A stretch of 64,000 bases of DNA from Chara braunii (GCA_003427395.1 BFEA01000312.1:991606-1055605), one strand, 5' to 3'; shown: positions 22,180 to 32,481, numbered from the stretch's first letter. Made by a program: numbers and translations. The notes: generated by a model from the letters alone, not told the origin.

Positions 22180-22789
22180 GAAGGGGGAGGACATCAGAAA
22201 GGGTGCGTACGTGTGGGTCAGGGCTCGGCGACTTACTTGGAAGGAAGGAATAGCAAGGGGAGGATCGCCGCGCCTAGGACGGTTCCTCGAGGTCCAGGCT
22301 AAAGTCTTCTTGGATGAAGACACTTGGACCGAGGTTTGGAGGGGCTTAGTAACTAGGCTAGATGCTCATACGGGGTATGTAAGGAAGGTAACAAACGACC
22401 TGGTCCTGACAGATTACGAAGAGGGGACGTTCAAATCGTGGACTGAAGTATCCTTCGTCGAGCCGAGCGAGGTTCCACGGGCCTCCAAGGTTCTCCACGC
22501 GGGGTTGCCTGACTTCCTGGCACGGTCACTCTTAAGGGACCAGGAAGGGAGAATGGTAGAGGTACTTAGAGCCGCGCTACGATCCGGGGTGAGGACGCGG
22601 GGGCTATTTTGGATCTACACTCGGTGTGTCGACGCTGGGGTTCCCCCGAGGAGAGAGATGGCGCCTATATTCCAAAGATTGAGAGAGTTTGAGGCAATGA
22701 GGGCTCTCGTGGCCGACGTTCAGTACGCCTGCCTCTTTGGCGAAGAGCAAGTGACTAACCGGAGAGGGTTCGAAGCACGGAAGAGGTGA
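22169..22789 (+). CDS. ORF 7: intact two-module protein, about 200 aa
   Basis: The only copy in the cluster where both modules lie in one frame. Strand-rich part: AYVWVRARRL, then LEVQAKVFLDEDTWTEVWRGL (residues about 12-65). Linker: LVLTDYEEGT and EVSFVEPSEVPRAS. Helix-rich part: GLPDFLARSLL, EGRMVEVLRAALRSG, GLFWIYTRCVDAGVPPRR, then IFQRLREFEAM (about 108-180). The 5' start is uncertain because no ATG is seen at the frame opening. The TGA stop overlaps ATG of the next ORF (22,787-22,791). It serves as template to interpret the split neighbours. Family and function unknown. Confidence 0.6.
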   Translation: MSVEKGEDIRKGAYVWVRARRLTWKEGIARGGSPRLGRFLEVQAKVFLDEDTWTEVWRGLVTRLDAHTGYVRKVTNDLVLTDYEEGTFKSWTEVSFVEPSEVPRASKVLHAGLPDFLARSLLRDQEGRMVEVLRAALRSGVRTRGLFWIYTRCVDAGVPPRREMAPIFQRLREFEAMRALVADVQYACLFGEEQVTNRRGFEARKR

Positions 22790-23073
22790 TGATAAGGGGA
22801 ATCCCCGGAACTCTTTGGGCTTCGATAGAGCCTGTAGGAGGGGAAGGGGAAGTCATTTACATCACGTTACCGAAGGCGAGCCAAGGGGGTCCCACGAGAG
22901 CCGTTCGAAGGGAAGGGTCCGAGATCCGCCGAGGGAAGGCGTTCGTTCGGTTGTCGGTGAGTAGCGAGGAGGGGTTGGTAATCAGGGAAGCCAAGATATT
23001 TCTTTCGAAGGAGGGTCTCCTAGAAGTAGTCCGGAATTTGAAGTTGGGGGAAGACCCACTCTTAGACGCGTGA
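22789..23073 (+). CDS. ORF 8 (strand-rich module), 94 aa
   Basis: The ATG overlaps the preceding stop (TGATG). EIRRGKAFVRLSVSSEEG and EAKIFLSKEGLLEVVRNL are the two hallmarks of the strand-rich module, at residues about 48-85. The N-terminus PGTLWASIEPVGGEG is predicted to add strands. The helix-rich partner starts at about 23,101 in a different frame. Function unknown. Confidence 0.55.
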   Translation: MIRGIPGTLWASIEPVGGEGEVIYITLPKASQGGPTRAVRREGSEIRRGKAFVRLSVSSEEGLVIREAKIFLSKEGLLEVVRNLKLGEDPLLDA

Positions 23074-23100
23074 GCGGTATGTGGCCGTCTGGAGAGACTA

Positions 23101-23430
23101 GTGAAGGAGGTGGGTCCTCGAGAGAGCGACCGAAGGATATATCAGGTGAAATATGTGGGGTGGGAAGAGGTACTGCTATTTATCGACAGTGACCCCGTAG
23201 GAGTCCCCCGTTTCATCCTTGAACGAGTCTACCACTCTGAAGCGGTCAAGAGGGCGGTGGAGCGTAGGATGTCGATCTTGAACCAATTTCGGTTCACAAG
23301 GTTGGACCTGCACTCCCTGCTAACGTGGTGCCTACGAAATCCGTACCAGGACAGTTGGTCGTCACTAGAGGGCCTGGGCTACACATTTGAGGGTTGGGGT
23401 CAACACGTGAGGGTATCGACCATCTCGTGA
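23101..23430 (+). CDS. ORF 9 (helix-rich module), about 109 aa
   Basis: No ATG at the 5' end. VGVPRFILERVYHSEAVKRA is the start of the helix-rich module and closely resembles LPKFLMEEYFG at 44.9 kb and VPTFVIGQTYG at 63.4 kb. Later LHSLLTWCLRNP stands where other copies have LFWIYTRCVDAG, so the Cys is kept but the CVD motif is altered. Probably the 3' half of a split gene with ORF 8. Confidence 0.5.
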   Translation: MKEVGPRESDRRIYQVKYVGWEEVLLFIDSDPVGVPRFILERVYHSEAVKRAVERRMSILNQFRFTRLDLHSLLTWCLRNPYQDSWSSLEGLGYTFEGWGQHVRVSTIS

Positions 23431-23527
23431 AGGTACTTGGGAAAGATCTGTGAGGCCGGGTTAGAAGGGTTGGACCCCTCGGATCTCATTCGGATCGCGA
23501 TTGTGTTCCGGCGAAGGAACTTGAGGC

Positions 23528-23755
23528 ATGAACGAGCCTAACACCCGAGAACTGGCGGGGCTAGAAAGGGTGAGGGCGGAAGTGTATAGAATCCTGACCC
23601 TTTGTTGGGAGGAGGAGAGGAGAGTGAGGGCGGGGTCTTTGCGCAGGATCAAGTTACTTGAGGCAGCCACGGTCAAGATCTTCGACGAATTAAAGGAGGA
23701 GCTGCTTCCGGGGGGGGGATCGGCATGCGAGCTACCTACGCCTCTAACTCGATAA
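23528..23755 (+). CDS. ORF 10, helical, 75 aa
   Basis: Starts at an ATG. EVYRILTLCWEEERRVRAG followed by RRIKLLEAATVKIF resembles the second half of the helix-rich module (IYTRCVDAGVPPRREM, then IFQRLREFEA). It overlaps the next ATG by 31 bases. Probably a fragment or a diverged module. Function unknown. Confidence 0.4.
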   Translation: MNEPNTRELAGLERVRAEVYRILTLCWEEERRVRAGSLRRIKLLEAATVKIFDELKEELLPGGGSACELPTPLTR

Positions 23756-24201
23756 CTTGGGAATTGGAGACGCGTGACGACGGGCCCGAGGTCGAAATAA
23801 AAGGAGGAGCGGAGCTTAGCCCGGGTCTTGGAGAAGACCGAGTAGCAAGAGCCAAAAAGGAATTCCTCGTCGAGGTCCAGAGACTGGCTTTGTGGAAGAG
23901 GAGGTCCTGGACCACGTTGGCCAAGTTTTCGGTTTTTATTAGAGAAGTGAGAGGAGTACGGTTCTCTAGAATGTGGAAAGAACCTTTGCTAGAAGTCGAG
24001 AGAAAATTTGAGGAGGACTCTAGGTGGCCTGGGTCTCCCTTCGAAGCCAGGTTGCGCCTAGTAGAGGCACGTTTCTGGGATAGAACAGGAGAATACGAGA
24101 AAGCTTTGCATCGAACGATACTCGACCAGGGTGAGAGAGCGAGAGGGAGGTGTGAGGATTCGTTAGCGGAGGCAGCGGAAAGACTGGCCTCGGTAAGATA
24201 G
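23725..24201 (+). CDS. ORF 11, mainly helical, 158 aa
   Basis: Starts at an ATG inside the end of ORF 10. A short N-terminal strand region (SITWELETRDDG, VEIKGGAEL) is followed by long amphipathic helices (ARAKKEFLVEVQRLALW, TTLAKFSVFIREVRGVRF, PLLEVERKFEED). The middle segment fits the helix-rich module loosely (L-x3-FSVFIREVRGVRF in place of LFWIYTRCVDAGVP). No family recognised. Confidence 0.45.
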   Translation: MRATYASNSITWELETRDDGPEVEIKGGAELSPGLGEDRVARAKKEFLVEVQRLALWKRRSWTTLAKFSVFIREVRGVRFSRMWKEPLLEVERKFEEDSRWPGSPFEARLRLVEARFWDRTGEYEKALHRTILDQGERARGRCEDSLAEAAERLASVR

Positions 24202-24209
24202 GCCTGTCG

Positions 24210-24434
24210 ATGATGAGGTACGACAAGGGGAGCCCTGTCGGATCCCTGGAAAGGGCTTGGAAATCGGGGGCTAGGTATGGAGTGACGATCCCCAAGATTA
24301 GGGAGATAGGGGAAGCGATTACAGAGTTCTTCGAGATCTACGGGCAGGAAATGATAGTCCATTTCTCAGTCGTTCTCAAGGGAGGTACCTGCACGCGAAA
24401 GGCGGAAATCTTCCTGTCTCCCTGTGATAGATAA
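24210..24434 (+). CDS. ORF 12 (strand-rich module), 74 aa
   Basis: ATG nine bases after the ORF 11 stop. The C-terminal MIVHFSVVLKGGTCTRKAEI followed by FLSP is the AKIFL-type strand of the module; the frame then stops where other copies continue into a helix with W or L. Probably truncated by a point stop. Function unknown. Confidence 0.45.
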   Translation: MMRYDKGSPVGSLERAWKSGARYGVTIPKIREIGEAITEFFEIYGQEMIVHFSVVLKGGTCTRKAEIFLSPCDR

Positions 24435-24626
24435 GTCTTCGCGACCGAGTTAGCTGAGGGGAAGGACCCGCTGGGCATCGCGGGGATAACCCAAGACCGG
24501 CTTAGGAGGTTGAGAGGAGGAGCGGCGGAAGGGTGTGTCGTGGATAAGGTAGAGTAACGAGGAAGGGGAGAGGTCCCGAGAGCGGCCCACGGTCGGACCT
24601 GGGAAATCCCTGCTTGGGCTTACCGT

Positions 24627-24929
24627 TTGCTCTACCCCGACGATGCCTCGGTAAGGAAGGTCCAAATTAAAGGGCAAGTAATTAAGAAATTCCCGCTAGG
24701 AGAAGAAAAGGGGCACGAACCGTTCACCCTATGTTGGGAGTCTCTAAAACTTACGGACAACTTCATCAAACCACTGTTCTCGAGAAAAGCCGGAGAGGTA
24801 GATAGAGAGCTGATCAGGCGGTGTTCTCTGGAAGGGATTAGAGGCGTTCCTGAGCTGGAGATTGCCAACCTAGCACTAGCTGCTTGCGAGGAGAAAAAAA
24901 ATACGCGACTCTTGGTGGACCGTGACTAG
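24627..24929 (+). CDS. ORF 13, helical, last of the cluster before gag
   Basis: An open frame lacking an ATG at its start. EPFTLCWESLKLTDNFIKPL and a helix ending ANLALAACEEKK are visible. The position after ORF 12 suggests a degenerate helix-rich partner, but motif similarity is weak. The next 100 bases encode a Ser/Glu-rich acidic stretch that may lead into gag. Confidence 0.35.
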   Translation: MLYPDDASVRKVQIKGQVIKKFPLGEEKGHEPFTLCWESLKLTDNFIKPLFSRKAGEVDRELIRRCSLEGIRGVPELEIANLALAACEEKKNTRLLVDRD

Positions 24930-25037
24930 CGAAGAGTCCGAAGGCAGCAGTGAGGAACAAAAATCGAGTGAGGGGGAGGGGAGCTCGTCAGAAGGACAGG
25001 AGAGCGACACTAGTGAAGGGAACTGGTGATAGGGTGC

Positions 25038-25571
25038 ATGGAAAGCGTGGTGGAACACGGAATCGCTCGGTCACTTAGGACCACCGACATGGGGCGAACC
25101 GAGGAGGAAACTGAAATAGGGGCCAGATTAAGCAAGTCGGTCGAAGGAGGGGCCGAGGGAACAAAGGCCATTGGTAGGGCCTTAAAGAACACAGAGTCGC
25201 CCCTTGGAGGGAGAGCTGCGGAGCTAAGAGCGAGTCCCAAGGAGTGTTCACACTGGGAAATGGAACCGCGAATACCGGTAAGAGAAAGGGTGGCGGAGGC
25301 CACGAGGGGCTTTCCGGTCGAAACCCGATGGTCGGGTCGAGTGGATGCTGAAGAAAGGGCCGACGAGGCGCAAGAGTTCCCTCGTGATAGGGCCGGATGT
25401 TGGGCACCGAGGAGGGGTGAAAAAGGTAGTTTAAGGAGGAGGGAACTGGGGGACGATCGACCAACGGAAATTGGGGGAGGACCGCGAAGATGGGCCGAGA
25501 GAGAGATCGGATCCGCATGGGTGCAAGAGGAAGCAGTAGGAAGGAATGTGGGAGGATTCAGGGACGTCTGA
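25038..25571 (+). CDS. Possible N-terminal part of gag (charged, low complexity)
   Basis: First ATG at 25,038. About 177 residues rich in Arg, Glu and Gly with no hydrophobic core (for example TEEETEIGARLSKSVEGG). In many plant Ty3 elements the gag N-terminus before the capsid is a charged linker of this kind. It lies directly before the capsid frame at 25.7 kb, but continuity would need a frameshift. It could also be fortuitous. Confidence 0.35.
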   Translation: MESVVEHGIARSLRTTDMGRTEEETEIGARLSKSVEGGAEGTKAIGRALKNTESPLGGRAAELRASPKECSHWEMEPRIPVRERVAEATRGFPVETRWSGRVDAEERADEAQEFPRDRAGCWAPRRGEKGSLRRRELGDDRPTEIGGGPRRWAEREIGSAWVQEEAVGRNVGGFRDV

Positions 25572-25670
25572 AGGGGGTTTAGGGGCCAAGAAACCACGCG
25601 TTGGGAACACGATGACCCGGGAGATAGAGGTCGACGTGAGGAGGAACCGTGGGGACCTCCGCGGTCTTGA

Positions 25671-26657
25671 CCTCGGGAGGAAGATTTAGATCCAGCGTGG
25701 AACAAACCCTACGATCCGGCAATAGATGGGCCGACGGAAGGCCCTTATTTTCGTCGATATGACGACTGACGGGTCCCCTACTACGATGTGAATCTGAGAC
25801 TGGAATCGCTCTACTTCAATGGAAGGGATGTGACCGGGTTCGTAGAGAAATGGGAGAGTTACGCCTACCGGAAGAAGTTCTCGGAGAAAGAGTGGATCGA
25901 TCACTTTATGCAACATTCGGATCCGGAACTGGACCAGGCCATTAGGGCCATATACCCGGCTGATGGGAGGTGGAGAACCTTCAAAAGCAGCTTATTGAGG
26001 ATCTTCGCATGTGACGATCTGATCCCCACGATAGAAGGGTTGCGTCGGGTCACGAGAGGGGAGCAAGAGAGCCTGGTGGCATTTACTCGAAGATTCAAAC
26101 GTTTATTGCAAGCTTTGGTGGATAGAGGGAGGCTCTCAGAAGTAGACAGGTGCGTGATGTTCATGTTGCACCTGCCTGAAGAAAAGAGAAAGGAGGTTCT
26201 CGAGAGGGCCCCTAGAGACTCTGCGAATTTCGATAGAGTCGCCTAGGTGGTCTTCACGGGAGGGGGAGTAGATGTGCGAGAGTACAGGAAAGAGAGTATG
26301 GACATGGCACTCCGGAGTATGCGTACTCAAAGGAACGACGGTCCTCGCGGGAATGAGAGGCAGCCTCAGGCGCCTCCCGGCCCACGCTGGGGAGGCGGAC
26401 CCACGGGTTGGAGAAACGAACCCGGTAACCAAGGGGACTGGAGAAACGACCGAGAAACTGGAGAGAACCGGGTCTCGGAATGGGGGAATTCCCGTTGGAA
26501 GGATGCGAGGGATGGAAGGTGGGGAGACCCTCCCCAACCTAGGGCTGCAGGGTCTCGCCCCGAGGTAAGTCAGGCAAGAGCACCGCTGCCGCCTGGTCCT
26601 CCAACGACCGTGGGGGCGGTGTCGGGCTCGGCGGTACCACACCCAGACGTAAAGTAA
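25671..26657 (+). pseudogene. Gag capsid domain with in-frame stops, cut by an LTR at 26,620
   Basis: The capsid-like region shows LESLYFNGRDVTGFVEKWES, then WIDHFMQHSDPELDQAI, TFKSSLLRIFACDD, LVAFTRRFKRLLQALVDRG and MLHLPEEKRKEVLER. This is the pattern of the retrotransposon gag family. TGA at 25,767-25,769 and TAG at 26,244-26,246 interrupt one otherwise continuous frame. After the TAG comes a Gly/Arg/Pro-rich, RNA-binding-like tail. The frame runs into unrelated LTR sequence at 26,620, and no zinc knuckle, protease or RT follows. Gag forms the particle that packages element RNA. Confidence 0.8.
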
Positions 26658-29600
26658 TTTTTTAGTGCCGGACCTCACGGTCGTATGAAGCAGGAGTTTT
26701 TAGAAGTGTTTCAGCTAAGACCAACTCCGACCATGCGCGCCAGCTATACCTCTCGCGGCTCCCTGTGACAGGACAGAGATCCCGCGAGGTACAACTACCT
26801 TCACCTCCGGGAGATGTCACCATCCCTTAGGTGGCGTATCCCTACTGAGCTACTGACTCACGTGCGAAGGCTTTTACTTGCAGTCACAGAGGTAAGTCAG
26901 CCGAGGGCGTTTGCTCGATCGCCGTAGCATAGGCATACGCACAGTTGAACGCCTAAGACTAACCCGTATACGCGTCGGGCATCGGGGCGCTGATCTCCCG
27001 GACCGACTTACAAATCAGGTCGACTCGACTGACGAACATCCGCGCATACTACGCTTTGCCTAGAAATAGTTTCTATAGGTATGACTCATCGCCTATCCCG
27101 TTTTCAAAGCAGGATCTTTCTCAGTACTTAAATTATCAGGGGTTGCGTATAAGACACATGCCCATCCTACCTAGTGATTAAGTCAATTCGGCATATCTCT
27201 TTATGAAACCCTTTGATCATAGCATACATGCATGTGAAGTTAGATAAGGCTGAGTAATTAGGCGAGGAGATATCATATACACAAAACACATTCACATAAA
27301 CAGTCCGAATTCAAGGAAAAACATAGGTCATTGACCTTTCAAACACGTACAAATGAAATGAACATGACATGAATAATGCTTATCACCTTAGCAATAATTC
27401 TAATCTTTCTAACAATCAGGGAAAAGGCGCAAGGCTGGGTACTCAAACCAATCGCGCACTGATGGAACGTCTAGATCAAGGCCCAGGATAGCATAAGTTT
27501 CTCAATGGGTTGTCGTGAATAGCATGTGGCTGGTCGTTTTACTGACCTGCAAACAAGAGTCAATCACATTACACAATCCTAGCAGAGTCAACCATTCCTT
27601 CACTTTCACACACATCACACTTACGCTTCCAACCCTTTTAACTAGACATTCCCCTTTCAACTTAGTCATTCAAGGACCTCTTTAGACCAAACACAGACCC
27701 TTTAGACAAATGACCGAAAATAGAAATGTCATTTAGTGCAAAGGTTGATCAAAGTGTGGGTGTAGAGGGTGAGTGAGGGTTGAGTTGGCGAACCAACCTG
27801 TTACCATAAGGCAACAACATTAGTCTTGTATAGACTCATAATGAGTCTCCTTGATCAGGATGACCTGCAATCACACACAGGCCAACACGGTCTCAACACC
27901 TCTTTGACATCGACATGACCCTATCTGAAGTTCAATACAGTGAACTTCATTTTAGTCGGAATAATAGTACATCGATATAACTCCCTATAGGCAGCCTCTC
28001 TAACCTCCTATCAGATCACCTTCTAGGGATAGTCGTTTTAAGGGAGAGAAGTATAAAGCTAACATCACTAATATTTTCTGCCTTAGCATACGATTCCCCA
28101 CTTAAGACATGCACAAACAAAACATCATCAATCTTCTCTGGAATAGAATCATAAGATTGTCATCAATCAAGAGGTTGAGGTAGCAGAACGGGTCACACAG
28201 GGCCACATTCCTTCTACCTCCACCTTAGCAGAATCAGGAAGCAGTCTGTCAGTAATGGATCGATCTCTTTTCAGGGCTTTCATTGTTTCCTGTCTATCGA
28301 GAAGGTTAGTAACAGTATAGTAGACCACTCGGGATCTACTCATCTTCACTGACGTCTGTTTGAGATAGGGCAGACCTCGAGGGCCTTGCTCTTCCTATTC
28401 ACTGTCCTTCATTAGATCAAGGTCAGGAGGTAATAAGGTAGGCTTCTCGGAGCCTCGCTTACTCTTATCACCTAGTTATTATTATTATGGTGATAAGGCG
28501 GACTTCTCGGAGCCTCGCTCACTCTTATCACCTAGTTATTATTATTATGGTGATAAGGCAGGCTTCTCGGAGCCTCGCTCACTCTTATCACCTAGTTACT
28601 ATTGCTATTATGGCGATAAGGCAGAGTTCTTAGAGCCTCGCTCCGCTTATCGCATAGTATATATTACTATGGTGATAAGGCATGCTTCTCGGAGCCTCAC
28701 TCACCCTTATCACCTAGTTATTATTATTATGGTGATAAGGCAGGCTTCTCAGAGCCTCGCTCAGTCTTATCACCTAGTTATTATTATTATGGTGATAAGG
28801 AAGGCTTCTTGGAGCCTCGCTCACTCTTATCACTTAATTATTATTGTTATTATAATGATAAGGTAGACTTCTTAGAGCCTCGCTCCTCTTATCGCCTAGT
28901 ATATATTATTACGGTGATAAGGCAAACTTCTCGGAGCCTAGCTCACTCTTATCACCTAGTTATTATTATTATGGTGATAAGGCAGGCTTCTCGGAGCCTC
29001 CCTAACTCTTATCACCTAGTTATTATTATTATGGTGATAAGGCAGGCTTCTCGGAGCCTCGCTCTCTCTTATCACCTAGTTATTATTGTTATTATGACGA
29101 TAAGGCAGACTTGGTTTAGAGCCTCGCTTCTCTTATCGCCTAGTATATATTATTATGGTGATAAGGCAGACTTTTCGGAGCCTCGCTCACTTCAGCTTTC
29201 GCTTGCGAACAACAAATATATTACTATATTTATTTTTTGATCTAGTTTTTTTTCCAATACTAGGATACCCCCAAGGAGTAAGGGATCTTTTTCTTCCAAT
29301 GGATGTACGACCTTCTCCTCCTCCATGAGGGTGGTCTACTGGATTCATTGTTGTGCCTCAATATATATTGTTATTATGATGATAAGGCAGACTTCTTAGA
29401 GCCTCGCTCCTCTTATCGTCCATTATATGTTATTATGGTGATACGGCAGACTTCTTGGAGCCTCGCACACTCTTATCACCTAGTATATATTGTTATTATG
29501 GCGATACGGCAGGCTTCTTAGAGACTCGCTCCTCTTATTGCTTAGTATATATTATTATGGTGATAAGGCAGGCTTCTCGAAACCTTGCTCACTCTTATCA

Positions 29601-30170
29601 CCTAGTATATATTGTTATTATGGCGATAAGGCACGCTTGCGAGAGCCTCACTCCTCTTATCGCCTAATATATATTATTGTTATTATGCTCGATGCCCAGT
29701 CCAAGTCCTGGACCATCCGGAAGCCTTTAGGACCACGTAGGTGGGTCACACAGGACTTGCATCTCATGTCTTAAATTCTTCCGCCTGATCCTTAGTTGAA
29801 TTAGTTTGGACCTTTTAGGAGTACGTGGGTGTGGGTTAGTCATAAGAAAAGATTGGTTGAGGCATCCATCATTTCAAAATGGTTATATCACTCACAAGTT
29901 TTACAGTACACTAATGATCCCCATGTCTTTATCTCACGGTCAGGTGACCTATAAGCGAGGGAAGACTGCCCGAAGTCCATTCCTCCCCCTGTCCATCACA
30001 TCTCAAAAGAAACATTCACGTAGTGAGACAGTGACTCGGCACTTCTCGTTCTTGCTACGTTTACCAACATCAGTTAGACACACCCCATCAGATCATGCTT
30101 TTCTTTCTTTACTCAAGCATTATTGTCTGTCTTTCGTCCTCCGGTTTAGCCCTGAAGAACCCCTAACTCT
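26620..30170 (-). mobile_element. Long LTR sequence, minus orientation, inserted into gag
   Basis: Its left 400 bp (TGTCGGGCTCGGCGG onward) align with the sequence at 48,212 at roughly 80 percent by eye. Its right part (hairpin array and 29,690-30,170) aligns with 49,770-51,060. The flanks differ at the left edge, so 26,620 is a true boundary. The orientation follows from the PBS beside the 48 kb copy. It may be a 3' LTR of the same old insertion or a separate solo LTR. The middle (27.05-28.4 kb) has diverged and shows no genes. Confidence 0.6.
28431..29685. repeat. Hairpin-unit array 1 (about 60-bp units, 18 copies in two blocks)
   Basis: Units have the form GGTGATAAG, then GCAGGCTTCTCGGAGCCTCG, then CTTATCACC, separated by AT-rich spacers (TAGTTATTATTATTATG). 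The 9-bp ends are complementary and enclose an inner GGCT/AGCC stem. Variant units carry GGCGATAAG with CTTATCGC (28,612-28,653). About thirteen units occupy 28,431-29,192 and five more 29,360-29,685, with unique sequence between. The repeats lie within the long LTR. Confidence 0.9.
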
Positions 30171-30174
30171 CAGT

Positions 30175-31115
30175 GTCACTGTGTTTGTTGAGTCTGTGTG
30201 ATTGTCACAGTGTCTGTGTGCGTCACAGTGCACCCGTGTGTCACCGACTAACTGTGTATATGAGATTGTGTAACCACACATCTGCGTCACAGTGTATGTG
30301 ACACTGAGTCTGTGTGCGTGACCCTGTGTATTCGTGTCACAGTGTACGTGACACTATGTCGGTGCGTTTGTGTGACAGGGACTGTGTATGTGTGTCCACT
30401 GTGGCACTGTGTCCGCGTACTGCAGTGTTCGTGTCACTATGTTTATGCCACTGTGTGAACGTGTTTGCATGTCACCGTATATCTGTGTCCCTGTATGTAT
30501 AAGTGTCACCGTGTGACTGTGCCACAGTGTCTGCGTATGTCACTGTGCACTGTGTATCACCGCGCACTGTGTCTGTGCACTATGCGTGACCGTATACTTT
30601 GGGTGTGACTGAGTCACTGTGCACTTGTGTGTCTATTACCGAGCATTGTGTGGATCACATCGTCCGTGTGTGTGTTACAATGTGTGCGTCATTGTGCACC
30701 TGTGCACCTGTGTGACTCTGTATCTACGTCACAGTGTGTAAGACACTGTGTTTGTGTTATGTGACACTGTGTATATGTCACAGTATATCTAAGTGACTCT
30801 ATATCTGCGTGACAGTGAGTGTGACACTGTGTCCGTGTTATGTGACACTGTGTATGTGTCACAGTATGACTGTCACATCGTTGTGCATTGTGTGCGTGAC
30901 TGTGTGCCTGTCACAGTATACTGTGTGTGTGTCACACCATTCCAGTGTGTCGCTGTGCACCATGTGACTGTGTATGTCACTGTGCCTGTATGTCATGGTG
31001 CACGTGCGTGCGTGTCACAGTGTTTGTGTCACTGTCACTGTGACTGTATCTTGTGTCACTGTGCACTGTGTCACTGTACATCTGCGTGAGACAGTGCATG
31101 TTGCATACCGTAATG
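30175..31115. repeat. Degenerate minisatellite of CACTGTG and CACAGTG motifs
   Basis: About 940 bp of irregular 8-20 bp units built from GTGTCACTGTG and GTCACAGTGTG. The two motifs are reverse complements of one another, so the array is full of short inverted repeats. A short stretch of the same kind precedes composite A' at 56,965-57,060, which suggests expansion from the 5' end of that repeat. Confidence 0.8.
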
Positions 31116-31309
31116 GTGTAGACCAGAACAAGAACCGACCTCTCCTACATAGTATAGGATAGTGCAGCAAAAAAACAAAGTACCAATGATCAGACCAATC
31201 AAATGTTCGTAATGCTGACCATGCATTCATCATCATCATCCGAGTCGCAGGGTGTGAAGTCCTGTCCGCATGTATGTAAGTGAGAAGAGAGCAAGTCAGA
31301 TTGCAGGAA

Positions 31310-31344
<35 letters not shown>
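31310..31344 (+). repeat. ACT microsatellite
   Basis: About eleven perfect ACT units. The surrounding 31,115-31,597 is otherwise unassigned. Confidence 0.9.
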
Positions 31345-32421
31345 ATAATGAAACGGATTTCCCCATCTACAATAGCTGATGCTGACCCAGGACTCGATCC
31401 CTAGACCCCACCTTACGTGTGTACAGTATGCCTAAGTGTTTGAACCTGTGACCTGTGTCGTAGTAGCCCTTAGATAACTGTCGTAGGTCGTCGTTGCAGA
31501 AGTCTAGAAAGATCCAGCCTACGTTTTGACAGAGGCAAGTGGGCAAGTGGTGAGCCAAGTGCGGACTAAACTGCAGTACGATTGCAGTACAACCTCAGTG
31601 TGAGTGTCACAATGTCTATGTGACTGTCACAGTGCACTGTCTGCCTGTTTTGTCTGTTTGTCGGTTGGTCTGTTTGTCCGTCTTTGTCTGGCTTGTCTGT
31701 TTGTTTGTCGTTGGTCTGTGTAAATGTAGTGCAGTTGTGTGTGTTTGTTCAGGTATGCAGAGTGTTGTGTTTGGGGTATCCAGGGTGATCCTGAGTGTGT
31801 GAACAGAGAGTTTTGTGGGCGCTGAGTCGGCATAGTCATTGAAAGTGAACTCGTATCTGGGTTTCCATATCTCTGAGTTTTGAGTTGGCACACGTTGCCA
31901 GTTTGCTGCACTACTGTTTACATGCCTGAAAAGTGTGAATGAAAGCGAGTTTGATTGCTCAATAATAATAATACTAATACTACTACTACTACTAATAATA
32001 ATGATAATAATAATAAAATCAAGGAAGATGAGCAATAGCGAACTTCAGCAACCAAACAGCATCATATACACAAGACGAGATAGTCGTGACCTTGATCCAA
32101 CATCTGAATTGCATTACGAGTTTCACCAAATACGAAGACATCAAGAGTTCACAATTGACAATGCTGATATAGTCCCATCATCATCAACGAAGAACCAGAG
32201 TTGATATCCTATCTGGCGCTCGGCGCCCAGACTATAGACGACAGATCCTATCTAGCCTATCTACGATGCCACTGATGTCGTCAACAGCTCCCCGCTCCTC
32301 GAAGTACGAGCAGATCTCGGCCAATGCCTTTCGCCTCAAGCACCAGGTAGGTCTTTCGTATCACTCACAACCTCGATCCCCCACTCATAGATCCCATATG
32401 CACGCAAGGACCACAGTGCCC

Positions 32422-32481
<60 letters not shown>

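Noticed and set aside
28431-29685. CRISPR array
   Set aside because: Regular repeats are present, but the spacers are AT-rich and repeat each other, and the context is eukaryotic with no cas genes.
28167-29774. Open frames repeating MVIRQASRSLAHSYHLV-like peptides
   Set aside because: These are translations of the hairpin-unit array. The DNA structure, not the peptide, is what is conserved.
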